From contig CBDEUR010000003.1 in assembly GCA_965243345.1 (NCBI GenBank), positions 2,046,001 to 2,110,000 on the forward strand: a stretch of 64,000 bases of DNA, written 5' to 3'. The notes beneath the pieces were generated by a model. That model was not told the origin of the DNA. It saw only the letters and a list, made by a program, of their open reading frames with translations, and did not search any database. This document shows positions 36,174 to 45,250 of this stretch, piece by piece. The position numbers and the translations under genes are program-made. Source of the stretch: Bin52 sp965243345 (GTDB taxonomy: Bacteria > Pseudomonadota > Alphaproteobacteria > Thalassobaculales > Thalassobaculaceae). Each line of letters starts with the position of its first letter. Positions within the stretch are counted from its first letter, which is position 1.

Positions 36174-37229
36174 TCAGCGCAGGCTGGCGTTAATGGATTC
36201 CAGGACCTCGGGAGACGGCCTGAGCGCGTCCTCGTCAAGGCTGTTCAGGGGACGGGAAGTCAGTTCCAGCTTCTCGCGCAGGTCATCGTCCCCGGTATCG
36301 AGGTACAACAACCCGGTCACCACCTCGCCCTGGGCCTGCCGGTCCATGATGTAGCGAACGGCGCCGACCGCATCCCCGGGATCGTAGTCGGAATCGAGCT
36401 TGCGCAGGCGCAGCCGGCACTGGTTGTGCAGCGTGACGTCGATCACCTCGCCCTCGGCGTAGCTCGCAGTGATCGTCTCGTGGTACGGCACGTAATCCGT
36501 GGCAAGCACCGAGTGTTCGTGATCGCGTACGAACTCGAAGCTCTTGGTCGAACCGAAATGGTTGTTGAAGGTGACACAGGGCGAAATCACGTCAATGAAC
36601 GCGAATCCCCTGTGGGTCAGCGCCGCCTTTATCAGCGGCACCAGCTGGTCCTTGTCGCCCGAGAATCCGCGCGCCACGAAGCTTGCACCGAGCTGGATCG
36701 CCATCACCGCGAGATCGATGGCCTCGAACGCGTTTCGCTGACCCTTGCGGCCGACCGAAACCCGGTCATTTGTCGCGGAGAACTGGCCCTTGGTCAGCCC
36801 GTAGGTCCCGTTGTTCTCCACCACGTAGAGCATGTCGACCTGGCGGCGGACCGCATGGGCAAACTGGCCGAGCCCGATCGACGCGGTGTCCCCGTCCCCG
36901 GAAACGCCGACATAGGTGAGATCGCGGTTGGCCAGGTTGGCGCCGGTCGCAACCGACGCCATGCGCCCGTGTACCGAGTTGAATCCGTGGCTCTTCGACA
37001 GGAAGTAGGTGGGGGTTTTCGATGAACAGCCGATCCCGGACAGCTTGGCCAGCCGGTGCGCGGGCAGATCGAGCTCGAAACACGCCTCGACGATGGCGGC
37101 GCTGACCGAATCGTGTCCGCAGCCGGCGCACAGCGTCGACATGGCGCCCTCGTAGTCGCGCCGTGTCAGTCCGAGCGAGTTGCGCGGCAGTCTCGGGTGA
37201 TGGAACCTGGGCTTGGATACGAATGACAT
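36174..37229 (-). CDS. korB: 2-oxoacid:acceptor oxidoreductase beta subunit
   Basis: A 351-residue TPP- and [4Fe-4S]-binding subunit. Cluster ligands are Cys34, Cys37 (CAGCGH), Cys68 (GIGCSS) and Cys218 (ISPCVTF). The TPP/Mg motif is GDGDT at 111-115 with NNGTYGLTKGQ at 139-149. These fit 2-oxoglutarate oxidoreductase better than pyruvate oxidoreductase, whose beta subunit lacks this spacing. It is 14 bases downstream of korA in an operon with korC. It oxidatively decarboxylates a 2-oxoacid to acyl-CoA. Confidence 0.92.
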   Translation of the reverse strand: MSFVSKPRFHHPRLPRNSLGLTRRDYEGAMSTLCAGCGHDSVSAAIVEACFELDLPAHRLAKLSGIGCSSKTPTYFLSKSHGFNSVHGRMASVATGANLANRDLTYVGVSGDGDTASIGLGQFAHAVRRQVDMLYVVENNGTYGLTKGQFSATNDRVSVGRKGQRNAFEAIDLAVMAIQLGASFVARGFSGDKDQLVPLIKAALTHRGFAFIDVISPCVTFNNHFGSTKSFEFVRDHEHSVLATDYVPYHETITASYAEGEVIDVTLHNQCRLRLRKLDSDYDPGDAVGAVRYIMDRQAQGEVVTGLLYLDTGDDDLREKLELTSRPLNSLDEDALRPSPEVLESINASLR

Positions 37230-37243
37230 CGCACTTCCTCCCG

Positions 37244-39061
37244 TCAGGCCGCCTCGGATCCCCCGGCCGCGCTCCCGTGGCCGACTGCGGCCGCGATCAA
37301 CTCGGTGACCCGGGTGGCCGTCACCGGGAACCCGTCGAAGATCAGGATCGGAACCAGTCTCGCCGGATCGATATCGCACTCGTTGATCAGCAGGGAACGC
37401 ATCTGGCCGTCGCGGTTCTGCTCGACCACGAACACCTTCTCGTGCGCGCGGATGAAGTCGGCCACCTCGGTGGGGAACGGGAAGGAGCGCAGCCGCATCG
37501 AATCGACATGGATCCGGCGGTTCGTCAGCATCTCCAGCGCCTCGGGAATGGCGGCACCGGTACTCCCGAAGTGGATCAGGCCCAGGGTGGCGCCGAGCGT
37601 GTCCTGGCCGTACACGGGCGCGGGAACGAGACTTCTGGCGGTATCGAACTTGCGCAGCAGCCGCTCCATGACCCGGACGTTTACCGTTCCGTCCTCGGTG
37701 TAGCCGGCATACTCGTCATGCGAGGTTCCCCGGCTGAAGAACGCCCCCTTCTCCGGGTGGGTTCCGGGCCAGGTCCGGTAGGGAATGCCGTCACCGTCGA
37801 CATCAAGATAGCGACCGAACCGCTCGACCGCGTCGAGCCCATCGGCATCGAGCACCTTTCCCCGGTCGAATCGTCGATCCGGATCCATGGCGAGCGGCCG
37901 GGTGGTCCAGTCGTTCATGCCGATGTCGAGATCGCTCATGACGATGATCGGTGTCTGCACGCGTTCGGCGAGGTCAAAGGCCTCGATCGCAAACTCGAAG
38001 CACTCGGCCGGGTCGGCCGGGAACAGCAGCACGTGCCGGGTGTCGCCGTGGCTTGCATAGGCACAGGAGATGATGTCGGACTGTTGCGTGCGCGTCGGCA
38101 TGCCGGTGGATGGCCCGCCGCGCTGGATGTTGAACAGTACCACCGGGATCTCGGCAAAGTAGGCCAGCCCGAGGAATTCGCCCATCAGCGATATGCCCGG
38201 GCCGCTGGTGGCGGTGAAGGCGCGTGCGCCGTTCCAGCCGGCGCCGATCGCCATGCCGATGGCGGCCAGTTCGTCCTCGGCCTGGACGATGGCATAGGCG
38301 CGCCTGCCGGTCTCCTCCTCGATGCGGTAGCGGCTGCAGTACCGCTCGAAGGCCTCGGCCAGCGAGGTCGACGGCGTGATCGGGTACCAGGCGGCGACCG
38401 TCGCCCCGGCGAACAGGCAGCCGAGACCGGCCGCGGCATTGCCCTCGATCATGATGTTGTCCCCGACCGCGTCACTGGCCTCGACCCTGACGTCGAGCGG
38501 GCAGTCGAAGGTCTCGAGCGTGTAGTTGCGCCCGATGGCGAGAGCCTCGAGGTTGGCGCGGATCGCATCGTCCTTGCCGCGGAACTGCCGGGCGATCATC
38601 TCCTCGAGTATACCGACATCGATATCGAGGAGTGCCGCGAGCACGCCGACATAGGCAACGTTCTTGAACAACTGGCGTTCGCGGGGGATCTCGAACCGCT
38701 TGTTCACGAGCCGGGTCAGCGGAACGCCGATCGGGGTGATGTCCGAGCGTTCGAACTTCTGGATGAAGGTATTGTCGTAGAGCACGTATCCGCCGGGCAC
38801 GATCGAGGCGATGTCGTCATCCCAGCTCTGCGGGTTCATCGCCACCATCAGGTCGATGCCTTCACGGCGTCCCAGGTAGCCGCGCGCACTCGCACGGACC
38901 TCGAACCAGGTCGGCAGTCCCTGGATGTTCGACGGAAAGATGTTCTTCGGCGCGACCGGGACACCCATGCGGAAGATCGCGCGGGCGACCAGGGCATTGG
39001 CGCTGGCGGACCCCGAACCGTTTACGTTGGCGAACTTGAGGACGAACTCGTTGGTCTTCAT
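37244..39061 (-). CDS. korA: 2-oxoacid:acceptor oxidoreductase fused gamma-alpha subunit
   Basis: A 605-residue protein in which the gamma domain (residues about 5-190: NVNGSGSASANALVARAI) is fused to the alpha domain (from about 205: EGNAAAGLGCLFAGATVAAWYPITPSTSLAEAFERY), as in many KorA proteins. YPITPSTSLAE is the conserved substrate-side motif, followed by GPGISLMGEFLGLAYFAEIPVVLFN. The C-terminal part interacts with KorB. The ATG overlaps the korC stop by four bases, so translation is coupled. Confidence 0.93.
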   Translation of the reverse strand: MKTNEFVLKFANVNGSGSASANALVARAIFRMGVPVAPKNIFPSNIQGLPTWFEVRASARGYLGRREGIDLMVAMNPQSWDDDIASIVPGGYVLYDNTFIQKFERSDITPIGVPLTRLVNKRFEIPRERQLFKNVAYVGVLAALLDIDVGILEEMIARQFRGKDDAIRANLEALAIGRNYTLETFDCPLDVRVEASDAVGDNIMIEGNAAAGLGCLFAGATVAAWYPITPSTSLAEAFERYCSRYRIEEETGRRAYAIVQAEDELAAIGMAIGAGWNGARAFTATSGPGISLMGEFLGLAYFAEIPVVLFNIQRGGPSTGMPTRTQQSDIISCAYASHGDTRHVLLFPADPAECFEFAIEAFDLAERVQTPIIVMSDLDIGMNDWTTRPLAMDPDRRFDRGKVLDADGLDAVERFGRYLDVDGDGIPYRTWPGTHPEKGAFFSRGTSHDEYAGYTEDGTVNVRVMERLLRKFDTARSLVPAPVYGQDTLGATLGLIHFGSTGAAIPEALEMLTNRRIHVDSMRLRSFPFPTEVADFIRAHEKVFVVEQNRDGQMRSLLINECDIDPARLVPILIFDGFPVTATRVTELIAAAVGHGSAAGGSEAA

Positions 39062-40896
39062 GGCCCGAGCCTCTGGTTCTGCGCCTTCGCCTCCTGGTAA
39101 AGGAACTTCTTCATGTCCCAGGCGGCGGTCGGACACCGCTCCGCGCACAGTCCGCAGTGCAGGCAGACATCCTCGTCCTTGACCATCACCCGCCCGGTCG
39201 GCAGATCGTCCGAAACATACAGATCCTGAGTCTCGTCAAGCGCCGGTACCCTGATTTGCTGCCTCAGCTCCGGTTCCGGCGCATTGTTGATGAAGTTGAT
39301 GCAGTCGACCGGGCAGACGTCGACACAGGCATCGCACTCGATGCACCGGCCAGTCTCGAACACGGTCTGGACGTCGCAGTTCAGGCAGCGCATCGCCTCG
39401 TCGAACCCGAGCCGCTCGTCAAATCCCAGTTCCACCTCCATCCGGATGTCGCCGAGCGCCAGCGCCTTGTCGGCATGCGGCACGAGGTAGCGCTGATCCT
39501 CGGAAATCATGTTGTGGTAGGACCATTCGTGCATGCCCATCTTCTGGCTGACCAGGGTGACATGCGGAGCGAGCCGTTCGCTCAGGTCCCTGCCTTCGCA
39601 CAGCAGGTCGATCGAGATCGCCGCCTGGTGGCCGTGGGCGACGGCCCAGATGATGTTCTCGGGCCCGAAGGCCGCGTCACCGCCGAAGAACACCCGTGGA
39701 TGGGTGGACCGGAAGGTCACCCGGTCCACCACGGGCATGTCCCACTTGTCGAACTCGAGGCCGATGTCCCGCTCGATCCAGGGGAAGTGGTTCTCCTGGC
39801 CGATGGCGCACAACACGTCGTCACAGGGGAAGAACACCGGTTCCTCCCCGGTCGGGACCAGCCTGCGCCGGCCGCTGTCATCATACACCGGCCTGACCTT
39901 CTCGAAGGTCACGCCGACCAGCCTGCCGTTCTCGTGGACGAATTCCAGCGGGACGTGGTTGTTGAGGATCTCGACATCCTCGCGCTGCGCGTCCTCGATC
40001 TCCCAGGGAGACGCCTTCATCTCCTCGAACGGACTGCGCACGATCACCTTCACGTCCTTGCCGCCGAGGCGCATCGAGGTGCGGCAGCAGTCCATGGCGG
40101 TGTTGCCGCCGCCAAGCACGATCACCCGCCGGCCGACGGTATCGGTATGGCCGAAGGCAACACTCATCAGCCAGTCGATGCCGATGTGGAAGTTGTCGGC
40201 GACCTCGTCGCGACCCGGGACCTGCAGATCGCGCCCGCGCGGCGCCCCGGTGCCGACAAACACGGCATCGTAGCCTTCGTCCAGCACCGACTGCAGGCTC
40301 GTGACGTCCGAGTCGAACCGGGTTTCGATGCCGAAATCAAGGATGCGGTCGACCTCCTCGTCCAGCACCGACTGCGGCAGCCGGAACGCGGGGATCTGGC
40401 TGCGCATCATTCCGCCGCCCATCGCGTCCCGGTCATAGACAACGACATGGTAGCCAAGCGGTGCGAGGTCGCGGGCGACGGTCAGCGAGGCCGGGCCGGC
40501 GCCGATGCACGCGACGCGCTTGCCGTTCGGCGCCGCGATTTCGGGCATCAGGTGCTCGATGTCGCCGCGGTAGTCGGCGGCCACACGCTTCAGCCGGCAG
40601 ATGGCAACCGGCTTGTCCTCGACACGGCCACGCCGGCAGGCCGGTTCGCACGGCCGGTCGCAGGTACGCCCGAGGATCCCGGGGAACACGTTCGATTCCC
40701 AGTTGACCATGTAGGCGTCGGTGTAGCGGCCCTGGGCGATCATCCGGATGTACTCGGGCACAGGGGTGTGGGCCGGACACGCCCACTGGCAATCCACCAC
40801 CTTGTGAAAATACTGGGGGTCGGTGATATCGGTGGGCCGCATGTGCGATCCCGGCACGTTCGCCCGCGCGCCGGGCCTGTGCTCGTCTGGGCTCAT
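39058..40896 (-). CDS. korC: GltD-like NAD(P)H/FAD subunit with C-terminal 2x[4Fe-4S] domain
   Basis: A 612-residue protein. N-terminal GltD-type cysteines are at 36, 40, 79, 83 and 87 (CQWACPAHTP; CDRPCEPACRRG). The FAD motif GAGPA is at 132-136 and the NADPH domain has VIVLGGGNTAMDCC near 285. The C-terminal 110 residues carry two CxxCxxCxxxCP ferredoxin motifs (RCIECDACVDVCPVDC; VCLHCGLCAERCPTA). Size (about 67 kDa) and operon position match what I recall for KorC of Azoarcus evansii 2-oxoglutarate:NADP oxidoreductase. First gene of korC-korA-korB. ATG 40842 is an alternative start. Confidence 0.85.
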   Translation of the reverse strand: MSPDEHRPGARANVPGSHMRPTDITDPQYFHKVVDCQWACPAHTPVPEYIRMIAQGRYTDAYMVNWESNVFPGILGRTCDRPCEPACRRGRVEDKPVAICRLKRVAADYRGDIEHLMPEIAAPNGKRVACIGAGPASLTVARDLAPLGYHVVVYDRDAMGGGMMRSQIPAFRLPQSVLDEEVDRILDFGIETRFDSDVTSLQSVLDEGYDAVFVGTGAPRGRDLQVPGRDEVADNFHIGIDWLMSVAFGHTDTVGRRVIVLGGGNTAMDCCRTSMRLGGKDVKVIVRSPFEEMKASPWEIEDAQREDVEILNNHVPLEFVHENGRLVGVTFEKVRPVYDDSGRRRLVPTGEEPVFFPCDDVLCAIGQENHFPWIERDIGLEFDKWDMPVVDRVTFRSTHPRVFFGGDAAFGPENIIWAVAHGHQAAISIDLLCEGRDLSERLAPHVTLVSQKMGMHEWSYHNMISEDQRYLVPHADKALALGDIRMEVELGFDERLGFDEAMRCLNCDVQTVFETGRCIECDACVDVCPVDCINFINNAPEPELRQQIRVPALDETQDLYVSDDLPTGRVMVKDEDVCLHCGLCAERCPTAAWDMKKFLYQEAKAQNQRLGP

Positions 40897-41629
40897 GGTG
40901 TGCTGGCACTTCCCGCGATGTGGCGCCCGACCCGGAGGCACCCTGGACAATAGCACTGAATCCCGCCCCGATCGACAGGATCGCACCGTCACGCCGGTAT
41001 CAGGGTCATGACACGCTACATACGCCCGAAGGCCGCAAGCTTCAAGGTTCGAGCGAGGTCAGCTACCGCGGACGGGTCACTCGTCCATTGCGGATCGTGC
41101 GCGGATTGCCGCCGGATCCCGGCCTGCGGCCGGACCCGGAACGCGGCCGGTTGCATGAGCTGAACGAGCGATCACAATCGCGTCGCCAACGACGTTCGGC
41201 ACGCGTGCACGACGTCGCAGGCCACGCCTTTGTCCCGTTGCACGCCTTGCATGTGCTGGGAAGCTTCAAGCACATCGTCCTTGACAGGCGCGGTGCGGGT
41301 CTTCGGATGTTCAAGCCGGCAATCGGGAGGCCTGGTCAATTCGTTGGACGACGAGCACCACCGTCCAAGACAGACGGTGTTTATGCCGGTGGCGGATAAA
41401 CTACCTGGAAGCGGCCGAATCACTCCGGTGCTCTCGGCGCGGGCACGCCACCGTCTGAGCCGACAGGGCGGGTTGCCGTCCTGCCGATACCCTCCTTGCG
41501 GTCCGGCGCAGCAGATGGAGCCCGCGCAGGCAAGAACATTATCGATGCGCTGGACTTCGTGATTGACGTAATAAACAATACACTATATATCGTTTATAGC
41601 CAATTTATTGAAGAGTCTCCCGAACCGCC
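40897..41629. other. Long intergenic region ahead of the AbiE module
   Basis: The left end serves as leader of the kor operon. The middle (about 41000-41540) has no supported gene; frames on both strands look like shadows, although the composition is less GC-rich than core DNA here. The right end holds the AT-rich AbiE promoter described separately. Confidence 0.5.
41563..41609 (+). promoter_or_regulatory. AbiE operon promoter with nested inverted repeats
   Basis: TTGACG (41563-41568) and TATATA (41584-41589) form a sigma70-like promoter with a short spacer. It is embedded in an AT-rich island. ATAAAC (41571-41576) is the inverse of GTTTAT (41592-41597), flanking the -10. The outer pair AATAAA (41570-41575)/TTTATT (41604-41609) is also inverted. 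AbiEi antitoxins are known to repress their own promoter through inverted repeats, so this is the expected operator. The ATG lies about 34 bases beyond the predicted start site. Confidence 0.6.
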
Positions 41630-42424
41630 ATGCCTCGACTCGTCTCCGCGCCCTTCTTCAGCGCCAACCCGGTCTTCCGGCGGCCCGAGTACGCCGCGGC
41701 CGTTGGCCGCCGGCCTGAAGACAAGGTCGTCACGGCGATGCTCGCCCAGCATCTCCAAGCCGGCAACATCCGGCGCATCGCTCGTGGCGTCTTCGCCTCG
41801 GTGCCCAAGCATGCCGACGCCGCGACATGGTCGGTCGATCGCTTCCTGGCCGCCTCCCGTCTGCGCCTTGGCGGCACGATCGCCTATCACTCGGCCCTTG
41901 AACTGCAAGGCTACGCCTACACGGAGGGGCATGACGTGCAGGTCATTGCGGAGGGAGAGCCCGGCATGTTCGAGGCAGCCGGTTTCGCCTGCCGGTTCGT
42001 CAGGCCGCCGCGCGACTTCGCGCCCCCGGATGGGGTCATGGCGATCGACCGCCTGGGGCAGGAGGTCAGGGTAACGACGATCGAGCGGACGATCGCCGAT
42101 CTGTTCGACCGTTACGATCTCGCCGGCGGCGCGGAGGAACTCTTCAACTCCCTGGATCTGGTGGTGCGGGTCGACGCACTGGCGCTGGTCAGGTATGCGC
42201 GCGCGCGCGGCAAGGCCACCGCAGCCGGCGCCATGGGCTTCTGGCTGGAGCGCGAGCAGAAGCGGTTGGGCGTCCCGGATGCTGCGCTCGAGGCGCTTCG
42301 GACACTCATGCCGGCTCAGCCCCGATATGTCCTTGGCACCAAATCGGGCGAGGGAAAGACAGCCGGGGACTGGAACGTCATTCTCCCCGTCGACGTCCTC
42401 GAACGCAGCTTCGAGGGGCTGTAG
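41630..42424 (+). CDS. Type IV TA antitoxin, AbiEi family
   Basis: A 264-residue protein with the AbiEi layout: an N-terminal winged helix (VVTAMLAQHLQAGNIRRIARGVFASVP) and the AbiEi_4-like domain (GTIAYHSALELQGYAYTEGHDVQVIA, then VTTIERTIADLFDRYDLAGGAEELFNSLD). It neutralises AbiEii without contacting it and represses the operon. The stop TAG is followed at once by the toxin ATG. The AT-rich promoter upstream and a different composition from the flanks suggest acquisition. Confidence 0.88.
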   Translation: MPRLVSAPFFSANPVFRRPEYAAAVGRRPEDKVVTAMLAQHLQAGNIRRIARGVFASVPKHADAATWSVDRFLAASRLRLGGTIAYHSALELQGYAYTEGHDVQVIAEGEPGMFEAAGFACRFVRPPRDFAPPDGVMAIDRLGQEVRVTTIERTIADLFDRYDLAGGAEELFNSLDLVVRVDALALVRYARARGKATAAGAMGFWLEREQKRLGVPDAALEALRTLMPAQPRYVLGTKSGEGKTAGDWNVILPVDVLERSFEGL

Positions 42425-43417
42425 ATGGCGGCGCCGTCTGCCCAGACCCTGCAGCGTCTCGCGGACGAGACCGGTCACCAGCCCGGCACACTCGAGAAGG
42501 TGCTGCGGCTCCTGGACCTGTTGCAGGAGATCGCGCGGGATCGGGTCCTGGCGGATCGTCTCGTCCTCAAGGGCGGGACGGCGCTCAACCTCTTCTACCT
42601 CGGTCTCGACCGTCTCTCGGTCGATATCGACCTTAACTATGTCGGTGCGCTTGACCGGGCCGCAATGGAAGCCGAACGCCCCGCCGTTGACGCCGCGCTC
42701 GACCGTCTGCTCACGTCCCAAGGATACGGCATTCGCCGCAGGCCCGACGAACATGCCGGCGGCAAGTGGCTGGCCCGCTACGCCTCGGCGCTCGGCGGCA
42801 ACGCCACCTTGGAGATCGACGCGAACTACATGGCGCGCCAGCCACTGTTCAGCATGGCGCGCATGGAGTCTCTTCCCCTGGGCGGCATGCGGGCGAAGGA
42901 CGTTCTCGTCCTCGACCTCCACGAAATCGTCGCCGGCAAGCTTGTCGCGCTCATCGACAGGCATGCTGCCCGCGATCTGTTCGATGCGCGGCGCATCCTT
43001 TCCATCGACGGGCTCGACTGGAACCGGATCAAGGCTGCCGTGCTTGCCATGGGCGCCAGCGGGCGACGCGACTGGCGCAACAGGTCGATCGACTCCATCG
43101 AGGGAGATCCGCGCGAGTTTCGCCAGAAGCTCGCAATCTGTCTGCCCCGCGATCGGTTTGCCGCCAAGGGAGAAGTCGACGCGTGGATCGAGGAGACAGT
43201 TGCGCTCTGCCGCGCAAGATTCGCCTTTCTGTTCGATCTGACAGCGAACGAGCAGGCGTTTCTCGATGGTGTGCTCGACCGAGGCGAAATCGACGCCGGC
43301 CTGCTCGACATCGCGCCGGAGATCGGCGTGCGAATCGAGGCCATGCCGATGCTCGCGTGGAAGACCCGACATGTTCGAGAACATCGCGGACTGGATGCCG
43401 GGAAGGCAGACCGATAG
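42425..43417 (+). CDS. Type IV TA toxin, AbiEii nucleotidyltransferase
   Basis: A 330-residue member of the AbiEii/AbiGii family of DNA polymerase beta-like nucleotidyltransferases; relatives modify tRNA 3' ends or consume NTPs and cause phage abortive infection. The catalytic motif GG-x9-D-x-D is visible: LKGGTALNLFYLGLDRLSVDIDL, with GG at 50-51 and Asp67/Asp69. Motif VLVLDLHEIVAGKLVALIDRHAARDLFD follows near 160. Full length and intact. It abuts the antitoxin gene with no spacer. Confidence 0.9.
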   Translation: MAAPSAQTLQRLADETGHQPGTLEKVLRLLDLLQEIARDRVLADRLVLKGGTALNLFYLGLDRLSVDIDLNYVGALDRAAMEAERPAVDAALDRLLTSQGYGIRRRPDEHAGGKWLARYASALGGNATLEIDANYMARQPLFSMARMESLPLGGMRAKDVLVLDLHEIVAGKLVALIDRHAARDLFDARRILSIDGLDWNRIKAAVLAMGASGRRDWRNRSIDSIEGDPREFRQKLAICLPRDRFAAKGEVDAWIEETVALCRARFAFLFDLTANEQAFLDGVLDRGEIDAGLLDIAPEIGVRIEAMPMLAWKTRHVREHRGLDAGKADR

Positions 43418-43599
43418 AGCAGGCGCCCGGATACATGGCGCGTCAGGACCGGATCGGAATTCAGACCCTTCTCTTTCAGGACGCCGGCCCAATCCTCGGG
43501 CGTCCCGTCCTGGCGCTTGGTCAGCATCCATTCCAGCAGGTCCATGCGCGCGTATTGGACATCATCTCCCGGTTCCCTTGGCGTCATGCAACCCGCCAC
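43418..43599 (-). pseudogene. Protein-like reading frame, possibly a truncated gene
   Basis: Reading from ATG 43587 (or 43599) the first 45 residues have natural composition (DDVQYARMDLLEWMLTKRQ, then DGTPEDWAGVLKEKGLNSD), unlike neighbouring shadow frames. The frame then enters the antisense of AbiEii and turns Arg/Ser-rich without a conserved end. It may be the 5' remnant of a gene cut when the AbiE module arrived. I recognise no family. Confidence 0.3.
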
Positions 43600-43627
43600 G
43601 TGCTCGAAGTCAACGCGACGTCCAGCC

Positions 43628-43963
43628 TCACTTGATCGCAGGGGACCCGCGGAACCACCGTGCCACGCTCCCCTCGGACAGATTGACCAGCCCGTATTTC
43701 GACATCGTCTTCAGCGTCCGTGAAAGGTTCGACCTGCTCCGCCCGGCCAGTTCCGCGAGCGCGGCAAGCGAGTGCGGCTGCTCGTGCGCGATCGTCTCCA
43801 AGAGGTTTCGGTTCCGTTGTGAGAGCACCTTGGCGAAGCTCTCGATGGAAGTGAACCAGACCGCCGGCTCCCCCCGGGTCGACTTGTGCTCGCCCCGGGC
43901 GATCGCCATCGTGAGCGCCTTCAGGCGGTCGTGGTCGGCGATACCGGTCTTGAGCGTCTTCAT
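43628..43963 (-). CDS. HVO_A0114-type winged-helix antitoxin/regulator (TumA-like)
   Basis: A 111-residue MarR-like winged-helix DNA-binding protein. The HTH is near LAALAELAGRSRSNLSRTLKTMSKYGLVNLSEG (residues 66-98), preceded by FTSIESFAKVLSQRNRNLLETIAHEQPHS, a pattern typical of the HVO_A0114 family found as antitoxins next to TumE-type toxins. Its ATG overlaps the frame of the broken toxin gene upstream (ATGA), which shows the original toxin-antitoxin order. It appears intact. Confidence 0.8.
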   Translation of the reverse strand: MKTLKTGIADHDRLKALTMAIARGEHKSTRGEPAVWFTSIESFAKVLSQRNRNLLETIAHEQPHSLAALAELAGRSRSNLSRTLKTMSKYGLVNLSEGSVARWFRGSPAIK

Positions 43964-44211
43964 GGCAGCGAACCCCTTTCTTTCAGAACCTCGTCCACTT
44001 CCCTTCAGAAGTCAGCGAGCAGCGTCGCCGCATCCCGGTAGTCGTAGGGTCCGACGCTACGCAGCCCGGTGCCGATGGTCGCTCTCGCAACGCCTCCACG
44101 CCCCCCGCTGACCGGGCGGGCGTTGTCGAACCCGACCAGCCTCGTGCCGTCGGGCCCATGCAGCGTCAGCGAGTAGCTGAGCCCGTGCGAACGTGAAAGG
44201 AACTGACGCCC
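43960..44211 (-). pseudogene. TumE-family (DUF6516) toxin remnant with internal stop
   Basis: The frame reading HGLSYSLTLHGPDGTRLVGFDN and then YDYRDAATLLADF matches the C-terminal half of TumE/DUF6516 toxins. A TGA at 44007-44005 interrupts it where relatives have a Trp (ADFW). The same frame then continues REVDEVLKERG and stops at 43960, overlapping the antitoxin ATG. Upstream, two in-frame stops (44212-44217) and no start codon show the N-terminus is missing. The toxin is therefore dead twice over. Confidence 0.7.
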
Positions 44212-44588
44212 TCACTACACTGGAACTGCTTGTGCGGCACGGGGAGGGCTGGCCCGGTCGACCTGGTGCCCTGAGCCGGTTCGCCGCGCCCAATTCGGGT
44301 CCGGGCCTGCACGCCAGTCGACCGCGGCGTCGAAGTCGGCCGGGTCCGTGGCTTCGTTGCACCGGCAAGGCTGCAGCACCTCTGGGTCAAACCCGGGCCT
44401 GGCCTCCACCGTTTCGGCACATGGCTCCGGGACACCGGGATCCAGTATTTCGACCGGGTTCTCACCCGTGCGCACGGCCTCCACGATGCGGCGGTCCAAG
44501 AAACGGATCCCGTCTCGGGTGCCGGACAACAGGGCGGTGTCTCCCGGGCCGGGGCCACGCCTTGTCCCCAAACCCGGTGCGCCGCGGG
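44212..44588. other. Gap between toxin remnant and flavin reductase
   Basis: No gene supported. A minus-strand frame with some natural-looking segments (DGIRFLDRRIVEAVRTGENP near 44460-44520) might be a decayed oxidoreductase fragment, but no family can be named. Confidence 0.3.
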
Positions 44589-45074
44589 CTAGTCCGCGGG
44601 TGCTGCGAGCCGGGTGTACCCTCCCCGGTGGTACAGGAGCGGCGGTATTTCCGAGAGGATCTCGACGCGGCGGACACGCCCGATGATCACGACGTGATCG
44701 CCTGCCTCGTGACGCGCATCGAGGACGCAGTCGGCAGCACAGACGACGTCATCCAGGATCGGGGCCCCGGTTGTCCACCGGCTCCAGGCGACGCCGTCGA
44801 ACCGGTCGCCGTCGTGGACCGCGAACCGGGTCGACAGTTCCTGTTGCTCGCCCGAGAGGATATTGACCGCAAAGCAGTCGGCCGACATGAAGGCATCATA
44901 GTTGGTGGAGGCGCACCCGAGGCAGAACAGCACCAGCGGCGGGTCGAGCGAAACCGAACTGAACGAGTTGGCGGTGATCCCGCAGGGCCGGCCATCCACC
45001 AGGGTGGTCACGATGGTAACCCCTGTTGCGAACCGGCCCATCGCGTCGCGAAAGAGGCGCTGGTCGATCGTCAT
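44589..45074 (-). CDS. Flavin reductase family protein
   Basis: A 161-residue FMN-binding split-barrel protein of the flavin reductase-like family, which supplies reduced flavin to a monooxygenase. FATGVTIVTTLVDGRPCGITANSFSSVSLDPPLVLFCL and FAVNILSGEQQELSTRFA are signature blocks; HVVIIGRV and PLLYHRGGY close the barrel. No partner monooxygenase is adjacent. It is divergent from bpt. Confidence 0.92.
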   Translation of the reverse strand: MTIDQRLFRDAMGRFATGVTIVTTLVDGRPCGITANSFSSVSLDPPLVLFCLGCASTNYDAFMSADCFAVNILSGEQQELSTRFAVHDGDRFDGVAWSRWTTGAPILDDVVCAADCVLDARHEAGDHVVIIGRVRRVEILSEIPPLLYHRGGYTRLAAPAD

Positions 45075-45250
45075 GTCATCGGCTCCCGTCAGCGCCGTTT
45101 GTCCGCGACAGCGTCAACACTCGCCGGGTCCCGTGCAAGCGATTTCTGTCCGGTGGCGGACGGGCAGGCGACGGACCGGTCGCGTGGGGTTGGCATGACG
45201 GGTCAACTCCCCGCAATATGGATGCGGGGTGCCCCGAGGGAAGACTAGGC

